This document shows, piece by piece, positions 8,714 to 18,120 of a stretch of DNA of 64,000 nucleotides. The translations under genes and the position numbers were made by a program. The stretch spans positions 2,480,001 through 2,544,000 of the forward strand of contig NZ_CP032134.1 of NCBI RefSeq assembly GCF_002165375.2, written 5' to 3'. The stretch is from Acinetobacter chinensis (lineage in GTDB: Bacteria > Pseudomonadota > Gammaproteobacteria > Pseudomonadales > Moraxellaceae). The first letter of the stretch is position 1. Each line of letters starts with the position of its first letter. The notes under the pieces were generated by a model. That model made no database searches. It was not told where the DNA came from and was given only the letters and a program-made list of their open reading frames with translations.

Positions 8714-9352
8714 ATGGCCATACAACCTCATGTGATCAAAGCCAGTTCTGGACGTATAGCATTTATTTTCATCAGTATGATTGCGATACAGTTTGCCTGC
8801 TTTAAATTTTTACAATATTCAGACTACATTACGCCCCTTTTCGGTATTGCAGTGATTGTTCTTTTGATTTTATTTATCTTCAGCATTTATCTGCTATGGA
8901 TGGTCTTTCAACGCAGAACACCCCGTATTATTTTTAATTTAGACGATTTTGAAGTTATTCAATATACCCGTAAAGCCAAAATTAAATATGCTGATATTAC
9001 GAGTTTCAGTTTAGAAAGGCACGAAACCAATTATCGAATAACAGCCTATGAACCAGAACGGAAATTATTTCTATACACCGCTCAGCCTATACAGGTCGTT
9101 GATATTTTTTCCAGAACAACATCTGAGCCTATACTTCAGGTTCAACAGGGATTATTGATCAGCAATGATCAAATTCTTGAAACGGCTATGCTGATCTGTG
9201 TTCTTTGCCAGAATAAAGCCAAAAGTAGACCATCTGTTTTCCACAAGCTCAACAACAGACAATTCAGATTCATTGATTTTCTCAGTCAGAAAGACATTGC
9301 GAACTTTAACTACGATCAAAAACTCAATAAAAAATTCAGTACCCGAAAATAA
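8714..9352 (+). CDS. Hypothetical membrane protein, 212 aa
   Basis: I do not recognise the family with certainty. Two hydrophobic segments (about residues 17-32 and 42-65) anchor the protein in the inner membrane. They are followed by a cytosolic beta-rich region (RTPRIIFNLDDFEVIQYTRKAKIKYADI) that resembles small PH-like membrane-associated domains, then a basic C-terminal tail ending KKFSTRK. The ATG at 8714 lacks a strong ribosome-binding site but is the first plausible start. It stands alone between sodB and the tRNA-Asn genes. The PH-like suggestion is a guess from the pattern only. Confidence 0.65.
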   Translation: MAIQPHVIKASSGRIAFIFISMIAIQFACFKFLQYSDYITPLFGIAVIVLLILFIFSIYLLWMVFQRRTPRIIFNLDDFEVIQYTRKAKIKYADITSFSLERHETNYRITAYEPERKLFLYTAQPIQVVDIFSRTTSEPILQVQQGLLISNDQILETAMLICVLCQNKAKSRPSVFHKLNNRQFRFIDFLSQKDIANFNYDQKLNKKFSTRK

Positions 9353-9561
9353 AAATAATCCCGTGCACAGGATAACTGTCGTATTAAAAAATAAACTGAT
9401 TAAAAATAAATACTACGCTGGAAAATAATTTTTATAGCACCAGCATCATCATTCAATCGTCAATAAAGAACAGGAAAACTTCAAAAATAATCAATATATA
9501 AGCAAATATTTTAAATATGGACAATAAAAAAACATTTAACAGGGTTTTCATTCAATTTCAC

Positions 9562-9590
9562 TTGACCATGTTCAGTTTCATCCCTAAAAT
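9562..9590 (+). promoter_or_regulatory. Sigma-70 promoter of the first tRNA-Asn pair
   Basis: TTGACC, a 17-bp spacer and TAAAAT are followed by a GC-containing discriminator (GCGC), as in growth-rate-controlled stable RNA promoters. It ends 12 bases before the tRNA. Confidence 0.85.
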
Positions 9591-9601
9591 GCGCATCAGA
9601 T

Positions 9602-9677
9602 TCTCCAATAGCTCAGTCGGTAGAGCGACGGACTGTTAATCCGCAGGTCCCTGGTTCGAGCCCAGGTTGGAGAGCCA
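9602..9677 (+). tRNA. tRNA-Asn (GTT), copy 1
   Basis: A complete cloverleaf is visible: acceptor TCTCCAA/TTGGAGA, D-loop AGCTCAGTCGGTAGAGC, anticodon loop CTGTTAA with anticodon GTT, T-arm CTGGTTCGAGCCCAG, discriminator G and an encoded CCA. It forms a transcription unit with copy 2, which starts six bases later. Confidence 0.97.
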
Positions 9678-9682
9678 TCTAT

Positions 9683-9758
9683 TCTTCCATAGCTCAGTCG
9701 GTAGAGCGACGGACTGTTAATCCGCAGGTCCCTGGTTCGAGCCCAGGTGGAAGAGCCA
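9683..9758 (+). tRNA. tRNA-Asn (GTT), copy 2 with altered acceptor stem
   Basis: The body is identical to copy 1, but the acceptor stem reads TCTTCCA/TGGAAGA. Two base pairs differ (C-G to T-A at pair 4, A-T to C-G at pair 6) and both are compensated on the opposite strand, so the gene should be functional. CCA is encoded. Confidence 0.96.
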
Positions 9759-9765
9759 GATTCTA

Positions 9766-9798
9766 AAAAGCCCACTCATTATGAAGTGGGCTTTTTTT
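9766..9798 (+). terminator. Terminator of the tRNA-Asn pair
   Basis: AAAAAGCCCACT pairs with AGTGGGCTTTTT across a short loop, followed by T residues. It starts eight bases after the CCA of copy 2. Confidence 0.9.
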
Positions 9799-10042
9799 AT
9801 TGCCATCATCAGCATAAATGATCTGAACCGCATCATCTACATGACCATTGAATCTTATACGCTTAGATATTTAGTCACTGTAAGAAAGGCAAAACAGGAA
9901 TATAAAAAGAAAACCCCTTTTCAGCCATTGCCCATTAAAAGCCACAGAAAATAATCTAAGTCGCGGATTTATATGCATAGAATACAAATGACTATTTTTA
10001 AGACATTTGATCGCAATTTTAAACTTTTTCATAGCTCTATGC

Positions 10043-10071
10043 TTGACCCTGCTGCATTTGCCCCATAGAAT
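10043..10071 (+). promoter_or_regulatory. Sigma-70 promoter of the third tRNA-Asn
   Basis: TTGACC, a 17-bp spacer and TAGAAT are arranged exactly as before copy 1, again ending shortly before the tRNA. The flanks between promoter and tRNA resemble those of copy 1, so the unit probably arose by duplication. Confidence 0.85.
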
Positions 10072-10081
10072 GCGTGCAGAT

Positions 10082-10157
10082 TCTCCAATAGCTCAGTCGG
10101 TAGAGCGACGGACTGTTAATCCGCAGGTCCCTGGTTCGAGCCCAGGTTGGAGAGCCA
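10082..10157 (+). tRNA. tRNA-Asn (GTT), copy 3
   Basis: It is identical to copy 1 over the whole 76 bases including CCA, with its own promoter and terminator. The 3' flank begins GATTCTAAAA, as after copy 2. Confidence 0.97.
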
Positions 10158-10163
10158 GATTCT

Positions 10164-10193
10164 AAAACCCACTCACTATGAGTGGGTTTTTCT
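10164..10193 (+). terminator. Terminator of the third tRNA-Asn
   Basis: AAAACCCACTC pairs with GAGTGGGTTTT across a five-base loop. It is a close variant of the terminator after copy 2. Confidence 0.9.
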
Positions 10194-10221
10194 TATTCAG
10201 CCTGTCAGTTGTATCAGCATT

Positions 10222-10665
10222 GTGTTTGATTTTCAGATTATTTTCATTTTCATCGGCTGTATCGCGACTGTTGCATTCATCCTGTTGGTCTTTGGACAGC
10301 ATCTGTTCCGCTCACAACAATACCATCCCAAAAAAATTATCACGCCTTTTGAGCAGAAAATGTTTATCCGTCTGAATGAAGCATTTCCTGCACAGCACGT
10401 TCTTGCTCAGGTTGCTTTCAGCGCACTGATCACCAGTCAGAATTATAAAGTCAGAAACCGTTTTAACCGCAAAGTCACCGACTTTGTAATTCTTGATCAG
10501 TCCATGAATGTACTGGCGGTCATTGAACTGGATGATCCCAGTCATGAAGGAAAAGAGGAAGAAGATGCCCTACGGGATGCCATGCTCCATGAAGCAGGCT
10601 ACAAGGTATGTCGTTACACAGAAATTCCGACCGTACGGCAACTTAAACAGGATATAGCTTCCTAA
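10222..10665 (+). CDS. DUF2726-domain protein with N-terminal membrane segment
   Basis: The frame is open through tRNA copy 3 and its terminator, so the true start must lie downstream; GTG at 10222 is the first ordinary start codon after the terminator. This gives about 147 residues: a hydrophobic segment (FIFIGCIATVAFILLVFG), then a DUF2726-like domain with KMFIRLNEAFP, NRFNRKVTDFVILD and VIELDDPSHEG. The IELDDPSH...ALRDAMLHEAGY pattern resembles the nuclease-like fold assigned to this family. No clear ribosome-binding site is seen, so the start is uncertain. The gene must have its own promoter or depend on read-through of the tRNA terminator. Confidence 0.7.
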   Translation: MFDFQIIFIFIGCIATVAFILLVFGQHLFRSQQYHPKKIITPFEQKMFIRLNEAFPAQHVLAQVAFSALITSQNYKVRNRFNRKVTDFVILDQSMNVLAVIELDDPSHEGKEEEDALRDAMLHEAGYKVCRYTEIPTVRQLKQDIAS

Positions 10666-10685
10666 AGCTGAATCATCAGACCAGA

Positions 10686-10889
10686 CTATTTCTGTTCTTT
10701 AGCTGCCCGCTCACGTTCAGCAATTTTCTGAGCCTGTTCAAGCCTTTGCTGCTGATATTTTTTCTGATTTTCAGCATCACTCTTTAATGCAAGAAAAGCC
10801 ATTCCAACTAAAAAAACAGGAATACATAAGCCTAGCGTTGCCAATAAAATGACTTTCCGTGTTAATGGCGATTTTTTATGTTGCGTCAT
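10686..10889 (-). CDS. Small single-span membrane protein with coiled-coil tail
   Basis: The 67-residue protein has a short basic N-terminus (MTQHKKSPLTRK), one membrane segment (VILLATLGLCIPVFLVGMAF) and a C-terminal charged helix rich in Q, E, R and K (QQRLEQAQKIAERERAAKEQK) that should form a coiled coil. It is convergent with the DUF2726 gene and lies downstream of the surface-protein cluster, but is separated from it by a strong terminator. No function is assigned. Confidence 0.65.
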   Translation of the reverse strand: MTQHKKSPLTRKVILLATLGLCIPVFLVGMAFLALKSDAENQKKYQQQRLEQAQKIAERERAAKEQK

Positions 10890-10921
10890 AAAACAGACCG
10901 TTAAAAATGGCGTTTCAATAT

Positions 10922-10959
10922 AGCAAAAAATAACCCTGAGACAAGTACCGTCTCAGGGT
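10922..10959 (-). terminator. Terminator of the surface-protein cluster
   Basis: On the minus strand a 10-bp perfect stem (ACCCTGAGAC/GTCTCAGGGT, seven-base loop) is followed by TATTTTTT. It lies 12 bases after the OmpA-family stop codon and marks the 3' end of the 20-kb block. Confidence 0.9.
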
Positions 10960-10971
10960 CATATTTCAGCT

Positions 10972-12066
10972 TTATTTCTCTTTCTGCAAATCCGAATACT
11001 GAGTTTCAGTTTTGATTTCTTTACCCTCAGCATCTGTGAACAGCATTTCCACTCTACGGCTCATTGCTGTGGACTGAACGGTATCATCATGCTCAATCAG
11101 ATCTGTTTTACCACGGGCTTCAGATGCTATTCTGGATGGGTTGATGCCCTGAGCTGTCAGATACTGCTGTACTGAGTCGATACGACGCTCAGAGAGCTTC
11201 AGATTATAGGCTGCATTTGCTCTGGCATCAGTATAACCATAAAGCGTAACAGACCACTCAGGCTGTTCTTTCATGACCTGAATAATTTCATCCAGTACGG
11301 CTTTGGACTCTGGTGACAGTACCGATTTATCCAGCGCAAAATGCACCGTGTTTTTAATCTGAATAACTGCAGGTTCCTGTGCTTTTTCATCGGATGCTTT
11401 TAAAGGCCATAACTCAGGATTGACACCGGCACACCCAATACTGCCATTCAGCTGTTTCAGCTCAGGCAGCTTCACAACCGATGGCTGCTGAACCTGACCT
11501 GATGCACCTTCACATTGCTGTGCAAGATAAACTGCCTGATCCATCTGCCGCTCTGCCGCAGCAAAGATTTCTCTGGAATGTCTCCATCCCAGTTCACAGT
11601 ATTCTGCTGCTGCCCAGACCAGATTTACTTCCGCCTGCGCAACCGATCTGTATGCACAGGAAAAACCAGGTTGCTGTTTTAACTGTTCTGCACGTAACCA
11701 CAGATCACGTCGCATGACCTGCGAAGATGAAATAATAGCAGTTGTCAGGCTCGGTTTCTGCTCCTGTTGCAGTAATTTACTGACCTGTGCAAAAGCCTCT
11801 TTGCCCGCAGGAGTAAAACCTCTTTCACTGTACTGATGGTCTGCATAAGTCAGCCAGGCACTGGCTTTTTCGAGCTGATAACGATCCTGCACTTCAGATG
11901 CACTGGAAAGTCGGCTCTTTATCTGCTCATGCAGTATCTGAGCCGATGCAGCCTGATACTGGCTGTCAGCTGGAAATGGCTGAGTTTCAGCATTTACTGT
12001 AAAGCTCAGTGTTGAGAAAATAAGCCCACCAAGCAATACGCTGTATTTATTCATTGTGAATGGCAT
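10972..12066 (-). CDS. OmpA-family protein, partner of the giant barrel protein
   Basis: The 364-residue exported protein has a signal peptide (ending about FTVNAE). A helical middle region follows (~30-190) with a cysteine-containing segment (FSCAYR, YCELGW, AQQCEG). The C-terminal OmpA-like peptidoglycan-binding domain (~240-350) has NTVHFALDKSVL, LYGYTDARANAAYN, LSERRIDSVQQYL and MSRRVEMLF. It lacks an N-terminal barrel, so it is a periplasmic protein likely bound to peptidoglycan. Its ATG overlaps the stop of the upstream 2005-residue gene (TAATG), which implies translational coupling and joint function. An in-frame ATG four codons later is an alternative start. Role as a periplasmic tether or assembly partner is inferred. 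Confidence 0.85.
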   Translation of the reverse strand: MPFTMNKYSVLLGGLIFSTLSFTVNAETQPFPADSQYQAASAQILHEQIKSRLSSASEVQDRYQLEKASAWLTYADHQYSERGFTPAGKEAFAQVSKLLQQEQKPSLTTAIISSSQVMRRDLWLRAEQLKQQPGFSCAYRSVAQAEVNLVWAAAEYCELGWRHSREIFAAAERQMDQAVYLAQQCEGASGQVQQPSVVKLPELKQLNGSIGCAGVNPELWPLKASDEKAQEPAVIQIKNTVHFALDKSVLSPESKAVLDEIIQVMKEQPEWSVTLYGYTDARANAAYNLKLSERRIDSVQQYLTAQGINPSRIASEARGKTDLIEHDDTVQSTAMSRRVEMLFTDAEGKEIKTETQYSDLQKEK

Positions 12067-15000
12067 TATTTTGGCTCCAGTGCTTTATTTACAGACGCCT
12101 TATTTCTATTAAACAGATTTTCATCAAACTTGAATCTGAATCTGAAATAAGCACCGCGCATAGTGGTATCGCCATCCGTCAGGTCTTTATCGTCATAACC
12201 TGTAAAGTTATAACCACCCGACAACCACAGATTTGATGCAAGCAGATAACCCACTTCAACACCTGCCATATAGCGTACGCCATCAGACACGTCATTCCAC
12301 ATCACGCCTGAATTTACACCTGCATCCCAGCGTTCATTGATGTCATACATAAAACGCCCGTTCAGCATCTGCGTCATACCGCTGGTCTGGATCATGTCAT
12401 ACGTTTCATCCAGATATTTCACCGCATACTGTCCTGAAAGATGAACAGCACGTGAAGGATGATAGTTCATGTGTGTCGAGAACAGATAAACGTTACGTTT
12501 ATGCGGATCTGTCAATGTTGACTGATTGTCTTCATAACGGTGTTCGATCTTGGACAGCGCATCAAAACGGTTGGTTTCCACATCACGGTATGCTGCACCC
12601 AGCTGGAATCTGTTGACCAGTCGATCGCCAGAATCTGCAGACTTGTTGTCTGTAAAATTCAGTACGTTTTTGGCAAGCAGAGTCACTTCATCTGTCAGTT
12701 TATAAGCCGTACCCAATGTATTCAGGTAGCTGTCAGACTGACTGGACCAGCGACCTTCTACACGAGCCACATTTTTCCAGCGCGGATTACTTAAGTGTTC
12801 AAATCCAACCGTTGCTGCAGTGGACTCAAGTGAATCTTTATTTTCACCTTCCATCACTTTGACTTTTTCAAAGCTCGTGTTGAAGAACAGTCCTTCTTTC
12901 AACTGCCAGCGGTTACGCACACCCATCGCAGCTTCAGCTTCACGTGCGCTCAGGCCATCACGGACACGGTATTCACTGAACACTGAACCATCACGCATAT
13001 ACTGACTGTCCAGACCAAATACGGTTGTATTTCGGCTCTGAGTATCATTTAACTCATACAGACCACCAATACTTGAAATGAACTCATGACGCGCATAGGC
13101 ATGAACATTTTTATAGATATTGGTATCACCGCCTAATGCAAAGACCTGACGCTCGCTGTCCGAAATATCCTGTTCGTATTCAGCAAAGATACTTGTTCCA
13201 TTAAATGGCAGATTTGCTTTCAGCTTTGTTCTGACCGTCGTACCGTTATAAGGTGTTGAAATACCTGATGTGGACTGACTTGCCGCATCTACAGATTCTT
13301 CATAATAACGGACACCGATTTCTGCAGTCAGAATCCGGGTAATGGCACGTTCAATCGTTGCACTGACACCATTACGCACACCGTTATTTTCAGTATCTTC
13401 AGTCCGGATTGTTTCCAGTCTGACCACACCCAGTTTATCCACACGGGCATTCAGTTTGACTGCACTTTCCTTACGGCCGGCACTGATTGAAGACGATGCA
13501 TTCTTAAATCCTGTATCTGCCTGATGATGGTAAGCACGCAGCTCGACATTCTGGTTTTTATAATCCAGTTCAACACGTGCCGCAGAACCATCCTGAGGTC
13601 CAACAGTATCTGACGAAGCATTGACTTTGGTCAGGTTGTCCAGGCTGATACTGTCATATTCTGAATAAGCATACTCAGCAATCAGCTTAGTTTTTTCATT
13701 CAGCTTAACCACTGTATTTACGCTGGCAATTTTCTCTTCATCGACAGGATCTTCATTCTGAATATAAGATCCACCAACACTGACCTGTTCTGTCAGTTTC
13801 AAGGAACCGTTAACACCGGCAACTGTATATTCATCACCACCCTGATCTGTTTCAACTGTGATTCTCAGATATACAGGGTTCAGATTTTCATCAATACTGC
13901 TGAGCGGTGTAGTCAGGTAAATACTGTTTGAATAACTATCTATTTCATAGTCACTGAATCTGGACAGTGTTTTCTGGGAAATAATCAGACCCGGGTTATT
14001 TCTGTCACGGACAATGATTTCAACTTTTTCACTGTTTTCCTGAATATCATCAGCACTGATACCCAGTGAATATGGTCCTGAAACACCCATTGCACGTAAC
14101 TCATTAATCATCTGAGTTGTACTGGTTCTGGATGCAAAACCGCTGACTTTGTAACGGTCACCCTCAACAGTGGATTTCAGACCCGTTAATGAACGACTGT
14201 ACTGTCCCAGTGACAGACCTTCGTCATTTTCTGTACGTGTAACATAGTCACCGTACATAGCATATGAACGACCTTTATCCACACGGACATACAGCTTACT
14301 TGTGGACTGTGCATCAAAACCTTTTGCAGATGCATCACCATAAACAGGATAGTATTCGTCAGGACGGATATCACGGAACAGGCGCTGGTTATTGTCTTTG
14401 GCAGAGTCATAAGCCATGGTCAACAGATAGTCACCACGCACTTTACCTTTCAGGAAGAATGCTGCACGACCACGGGTTGCCTTAGTCCCATCTGAAGAAA
14501 CGGAAAGGTCTGTCAGTTCTTCTTCAAAACCATCCTGGGTTGAAGTTTTTGCAAGCTCTTTAGGATCAAAATCATTCAGCGCAAATGAACCTTCAATAAT
14601 ACCTGTAACCAGCATTGGGCGAAGTTCCGCCAGGAAGCGCACAGGAATACTGCGTTCATAAATACCACTGCTGATTCTTAGTACGCCCTCACCGGCTTCT
14701 GTCGGTGCCAGTACAGGAATAACAACCGATCCGCCCTCAACAAAAATCTGAGTGCCTGGTTTATCTTTTTCAAGATCTGTTAACTGAACCGTACCAATAC
14801 TGGATTCAATGGTCAGTGGTGTACGTGCCGCAACCGGTGTTCCGTTCTGATCCTGTATTTTAACGACAACCTGAAATACATCTTTACCGTTAGCATAAGC
14901 CTGCTGTTCCACCACCTGAGTGCTCAGCTGATTCATATTACCAGGTGCAATCACAGTCACTGTACGGCTATCACGCAGATTCCCCCAGCTGTCCACCTGA

Positions 15001-18000
15001 CGGGCTTCGATCTTATTTTTACCAGGTTTTAACGCCACACCAATAAAGTCAAATCCAGCCACACCCAGATCAGCAGCAGCGGCTTTTTTACCGATACGTT
15101 TTTCGCTGACCTGTTCGTCATTTACAAAAAGCTGAATATCTGTGCCCAGAGCACCTTTTAGCTGAACCATAGTCTGAGCAGCAGGCAATATCTGCTGATC
15201 CCTTAAGTTCAGAATACCGAGCTGATTTGACTCAGAGCGCTGTAATTCCTGCTCAAGATCAAGAGAAACCGGTGCTTTTACAGGCTCGATATGAACTGTT
15301 TTAACATCTTTGATCTGATCTTTTTTATATTCAACATTACAGTTGGCTGATGCACCAACGGCACTGATACAGCCACTTGATGGCTGTCCCTGTACATCAG
15401 AAACATAAGTAACTGACGGATCAATACTTAAATCTGCACGCAGTACCTGTTCCAGGGCATCCAGCTGAGCATCAATGTTCTTTTTACGTTCCTCAATCTG
15501 ACCTGCAAGTGCATCACTGCACTGTCCCATACCATCCGCAATTGCAAAATCAGCACGATGCAGCTCACCACGTTTGATATCAACAAAACGGCTGCCCGGA
15601 TCACCCGCCTGACGGTTATTGATCAGCAGCATTTCTGAATTTGCAGGCAGTGTTGTGGTATCGACTTTGAGTACATGAGTAATCGGTTTGATACCGTAAA
15701 AGTTATATTTACCTTCACGATCGGTGACTACAAAGGTACCGTCTTCCATATAAATACGGACACCAGGAATACCGGCTTCACCTTTGTCCTGTACACCATT
15801 GCGGTTACAGTCAGCAAAGACTTTACCCACTACAAAACCATCAGGGCTGAACACACCTGGGGTGATTTTCAGCTTAGCCTGTGCCTCATTTGACACAGTG
15901 CCTGCCTGATCACGGGCATGTGCGCGGTTAACACCATCACCGCTTAAAGCATTTGGACCCACATAAACTCTGTACTGAACTTTTGCTTCCTGTTTTGGAG
16001 TCAAAGTTCCCAGACCCAAAGTCAGATAAGGTCCTTTTCCACCCTGTGGATCGGCAACCTTCTTGCCATCCACACGCATGGTTCCAGATACATATACCAG
16101 TCCTCTTGGCAGAGTATCCTTCATATCCACATCATATAAAGTAGTATTGCCCTGGTTGGCAACAGTAACGGTATAGTCCTTGAAGTCACCAATTTCAGCA
16201 TTTTTACTGCCGTTGATTTCTTTTTTGACCGTCAGGTTATTATTGACTGCTGTAGATGCTGAAGGATCAATTGGAATATCAATATTAAGTGCAGCATCAC
16301 CTGCTTTCAGGCTGAAATTACCACCATAAGACCAGTTAATGTCTACAGGTCTGGTACCGAAATCGTTATAAATAGTACGGTCACTGGTAAATGTATATGT
16401 AATACCACCAGGAATGGTAGTGGTATCCACATGCAGGCTGTATGTACCAGGTTCCACCAACGGATAGACAAACTGACCATCACTGTCCGTCACCTGAACA
16501 GCATCTATTGGAATCAGTGCCCCTGTAATCTCATCCACTTTAAATGCAACATTTGGACCAACCGGCTGCCCGTTTGCATCACGTAAAGTAACTGTAGCAC
16601 CAGCAACAGGCAGACCTGTTTTTGCATCAAATACAACGCCGTAAGGATCAATCAATACATCCGTATTTACATCTATAATTTTTTTGGTGGACGTACCATT
16701 TGCATCCAGACAGTCCGTCAGACTTACAATAACTTTGTCACGTTTTACGGTCTGGAGAATCATATCTCCAGGATTTGCTGTCTGGCTTTCCTGTGTTGGA
16801 AGCTCGAAACGGAAAACGCCTGTATTGAGTCCAGTCTCTATGCTCTGAACATTTTCAATGTCACCCGTGGTCGTGGACTGAACCTTAATATTGACTTTAT
16901 CCAGTGTATTACGTTCAGCATTACACATTGCACCATTGGCAGAAATATACAATGGTTTTTTGACAGTACCCGATCCCACGGTAATGGAATAATCGCCTGA
17001 GTTATTACTGATATCCGAATGACCGCCGACATTGGTAATCGCATCATTGGAAATGGTTTTTTTAATACCTGTTGCTGTTCCATGCTCGACTGTAAAACGG
17101 TTTACCAGCGTCGTACTCGAAATGTTCGAGTTCATGGTCACGATCAGTTCTACAGCTTCTGTTGCATTTCCAGGTAAAGCCTGAGGATATGCAACCACCA
17201 GTTCATTGATCTGGTTTTTATCCAACGGAATATTCTTTGTATATTTATTATTGGCAATTTTATATAGCACAACAGCATTTGAGTTTGCTGGTTTTGCTGA
17301 TTTAAAGACAGTATTGGCTGGCAATTCATCCACAAGAAGTACAGCATTCATGCTTGAACCATCGACATCAATCGCCGTAGTTCCTGATGTTCTGGAAGAA
17401 TTATTTTTTATTTCAAGATTGTACTTCAGATCATACGACTGACCTGGTACAGGTTCAAACTGCTGTTTATCTACAGTTTTAGTTGCAATAAGCTGTGGAA
17501 CAAAACTGATCAGAGCATCTGTTGCTTCTGCATCAGCAGTGTTGTCCTGTACGGTATAGGCACGAACAGGTAAATCAACACGTGTGTTGTCCTGCAGTGT
17601 TGTTAAAGTATCTGCAACAACCCATAAATTTACTTTTTCACCGATTTCAAGGTGAACAGGACCACTGATCACCTGGTCAGAACTGTCAAACTTCCCGTCC
17701 CGGTTAGTGTCCAGATATATTTTAATATTACTTAAATCAGAATGACCCAACTGATCAAACAGGACATCAACAGGTGCATTACTGTCATTACTGAGTTCAT
17801 TGAGCCAGATGACTTTAGAGCCTGCATCAACTTCCTGTAAAGGTGGCGTTGTCAGTCCAATCACATACAACGGAGTAATCGTTACACCCACTGTATTGGA
17901 TGGAACGTCTTTAAAGTATCCACCATCGGAGGTGCTGTAACTTGCATAAGCGGTATTGCGGATCGTTACACCAGCGTCTGGCATGGCTGCATAGGTCTGA

Positions 18001-18083
18001 TTCACCAGTACAATGGACGATGCCAGTGTGGTGAACAAGAATGCTACTTGACTGCTACTACCCAGCTTAAATCGCTTTGACAC
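12066..18083 (-). CDS. Giant DUF11/SdrD-B protein with C-terminal outer-membrane barrel
   Basis: The protein has 2005 residues from the GTG at 18083, which has GGGG seven bases upstream; an in-frame ATG farther upstream has no such site. A signal peptide ends near VNQTYA. The N-terminal module (~35-170) has the cluster-typical start (IRNTAYASY...SNTV) and a YLDTNRDGKFD loop. Then come DUF11-like domains (~200-330 and ~618-744), a carboxypeptidase-regulatory-like domain (~478-568), an SdrD-B-like domain with FADCNRNGVQDKGEAGIPG (~751-811) and an invasin-like Ig domain (~1060-1154). Residues ~1160-2005 show alternating strands rich in Tyr, Arg, Gly and Ser (YYPVYGDASAKGF, YVRVDKGRSYAMYGDYVT) and near the end AYFRFRFKFDENLF, as in an outer-membrane beta-barrel. 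It is coupled to the OmpA-family gene. Anchor or exporter roles are inferred. Confidence 0.8.
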   Translation of the reverse strand: MSKRFKLGSSSQVAFLFTTLASSIVLVNQTYAAMPDAGVTIRNTAYASYSTSDGGYFKDVPSNTVGVTITPLYVIGLTTPPLQEVDAGSKVIWLNELSNDSNAPVDVLFDQLGHSDLSNIKIYLDTNRDGKFDSSDQVISGPVHLEIGEKVNLWVVADTLTTLQDNTRVDLPVRAYTVQDNTADAEATDALISFVPQLIATKTVDKQQFEPVPGQSYDLKYNLEIKNNSSRTSGTTAIDVDGSSMNAVLLVDELPANTVFKSAKPANSNAVVLYKIANNKYTKNIPLDKNQINELVVAYPQALPGNATEAVELIVTMNSNISSTTLVNRFTVEHGTATGIKKTISNDAITNVGGHSDISNNSGDYSITVGSGTVKKPLYISANGAMCNAERNTLDKVNIKVQSTTTGDIENVQSIETGLNTGVFRFELPTQESQTANPGDMILQTVKRDKVIVSLTDCLDANGTSTKKIIDVNTDVLIDPYGVVFDAKTGLPVAGATVTLRDANGQPVGPNVAFKVDEITGALIPIDAVQVTDSDGQFVYPLVEPGTYSLHVDTTTIPGGITYTFTSDRTIYNDFGTRPVDINWSYGGNFSLKAGDAALNIDIPIDPSASTAVNNNLTVKKEINGSKNAEIGDFKDYTVTVANQGNTTLYDVDMKDTLPRGLVYVSGTMRVDGKKVADPQGGKGPYLTLGLGTLTPKQEAKVQYRVYVGPNALSGDGVNRAHARDQAGTVSNEAQAKLKITPGVFSPDGFVVGKVFADCNRNGVQDKGEAGIPGVRIYMEDGTFVVTDREGKYNFYGIKPITHVLKVDTTTLPANSEMLLINNRQAGDPGSRFVDIKRGELHRADFAIADGMGQCSDALAGQIEERKKNIDAQLDALEQVLRADLSIDPSVTYVSDVQGQPSSGCISAVGASANCNVEYKKDQIKDVKTVHIEPVKAPVSLDLEQELQRSESNQLGILNLRDQQILPAAQTMVQLKGALGTDIQLFVNDEQVSEKRIGKKAAAADLGVAGFDFIGVALKPGKNKIEARQVDSWGNLRDSRTVTVIAPGNMNQLSTQVVEQQAYANGKDVFQVVVKIQDQNGTPVAARTPLTIESSIGTVQLTDLEKDKPGTQIFVEGGSVVIPVLAPTEAGEGVLRISSGIYERSIPVRFLAELRPMLVTGIIEGSFALNDFDPKELAKTSTQDGFEEELTDLSVSSDGTKATRGRAAFFLKGKVRGDYLLTMAYDSAKDNNQRLFRDIRPDEYYPVYGDASAKGFDAQSTSKLYVRVDKGRSYAMYGDYVTRTENDEGLSLGQYSRSLTGLKSTVEGDRYKVSGFASRTSTTQMINELRAMGVSGPYSLGISADDIQENSEKVEIIVRDRNNPGLIISQKTLSRFSDYEIDSYSNSIYLTTPLSSIDENLNPVYLRITVETDQGGDEYTVAGVNGSLKLTEQVSVGGSYIQNEDPVDEEKIASVNTVVKLNEKTKLIAEYAYSEYDSISLDNLTKVNASSDTVGPQDGSAARVELDYKNQNVELRAYHHQADTGFKNASSSISAGRKESAVKLNARVDKLGVVRLETIRTEDTENNGVRNGVSATIERAITRILTAEIGVRYYEESVDAASQSTSGISTPYNGTTVRTKLKANLPFNGTSIFAEYEQDISDSERQVFALGGDTNIYKNVHAYARHEFISSIGGLYELNDTQSRNTTVFGLDSQYMRDGSVFSEYRVRDGLSAREAEAAMGVRNRWQLKEGLFFNTSFEKVKVMEGENKDSLESTAATVGFEHLSNPRWKNVARVEGRWSSQSDSYLNTLGTAYKLTDEVTLLAKNVLNFTDNKSADSGDRLVNRFQLGAAYRDVETNRFDALSKIEHRYEDNQSTLTDPHKRNVYLFSTHMNYHPSRAVHLSGQYAVKYLDETYDMIQTSGMTQMLNGRFMYDINERWDAGVNSGVMWNDVSDGVRYMAGVEVGYLLASNLWLSGGYNFTGYDDKDLTDGDTTMRGAYFRFRFKFDENLFNRNKASVNKALEPK

Positions 18084-18120
18084 GACAGTACCCCAACAAA
18101 AAAATTCAAAAAACAAAATA

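Noticed and set aside
10147..10221. N-terminal extension of the DUF2726 protein starting inside tRNA-Asn copy 3.
   Set aside because: Translation would begin in the tRNA acceptor stem and pass through a transcription terminator.
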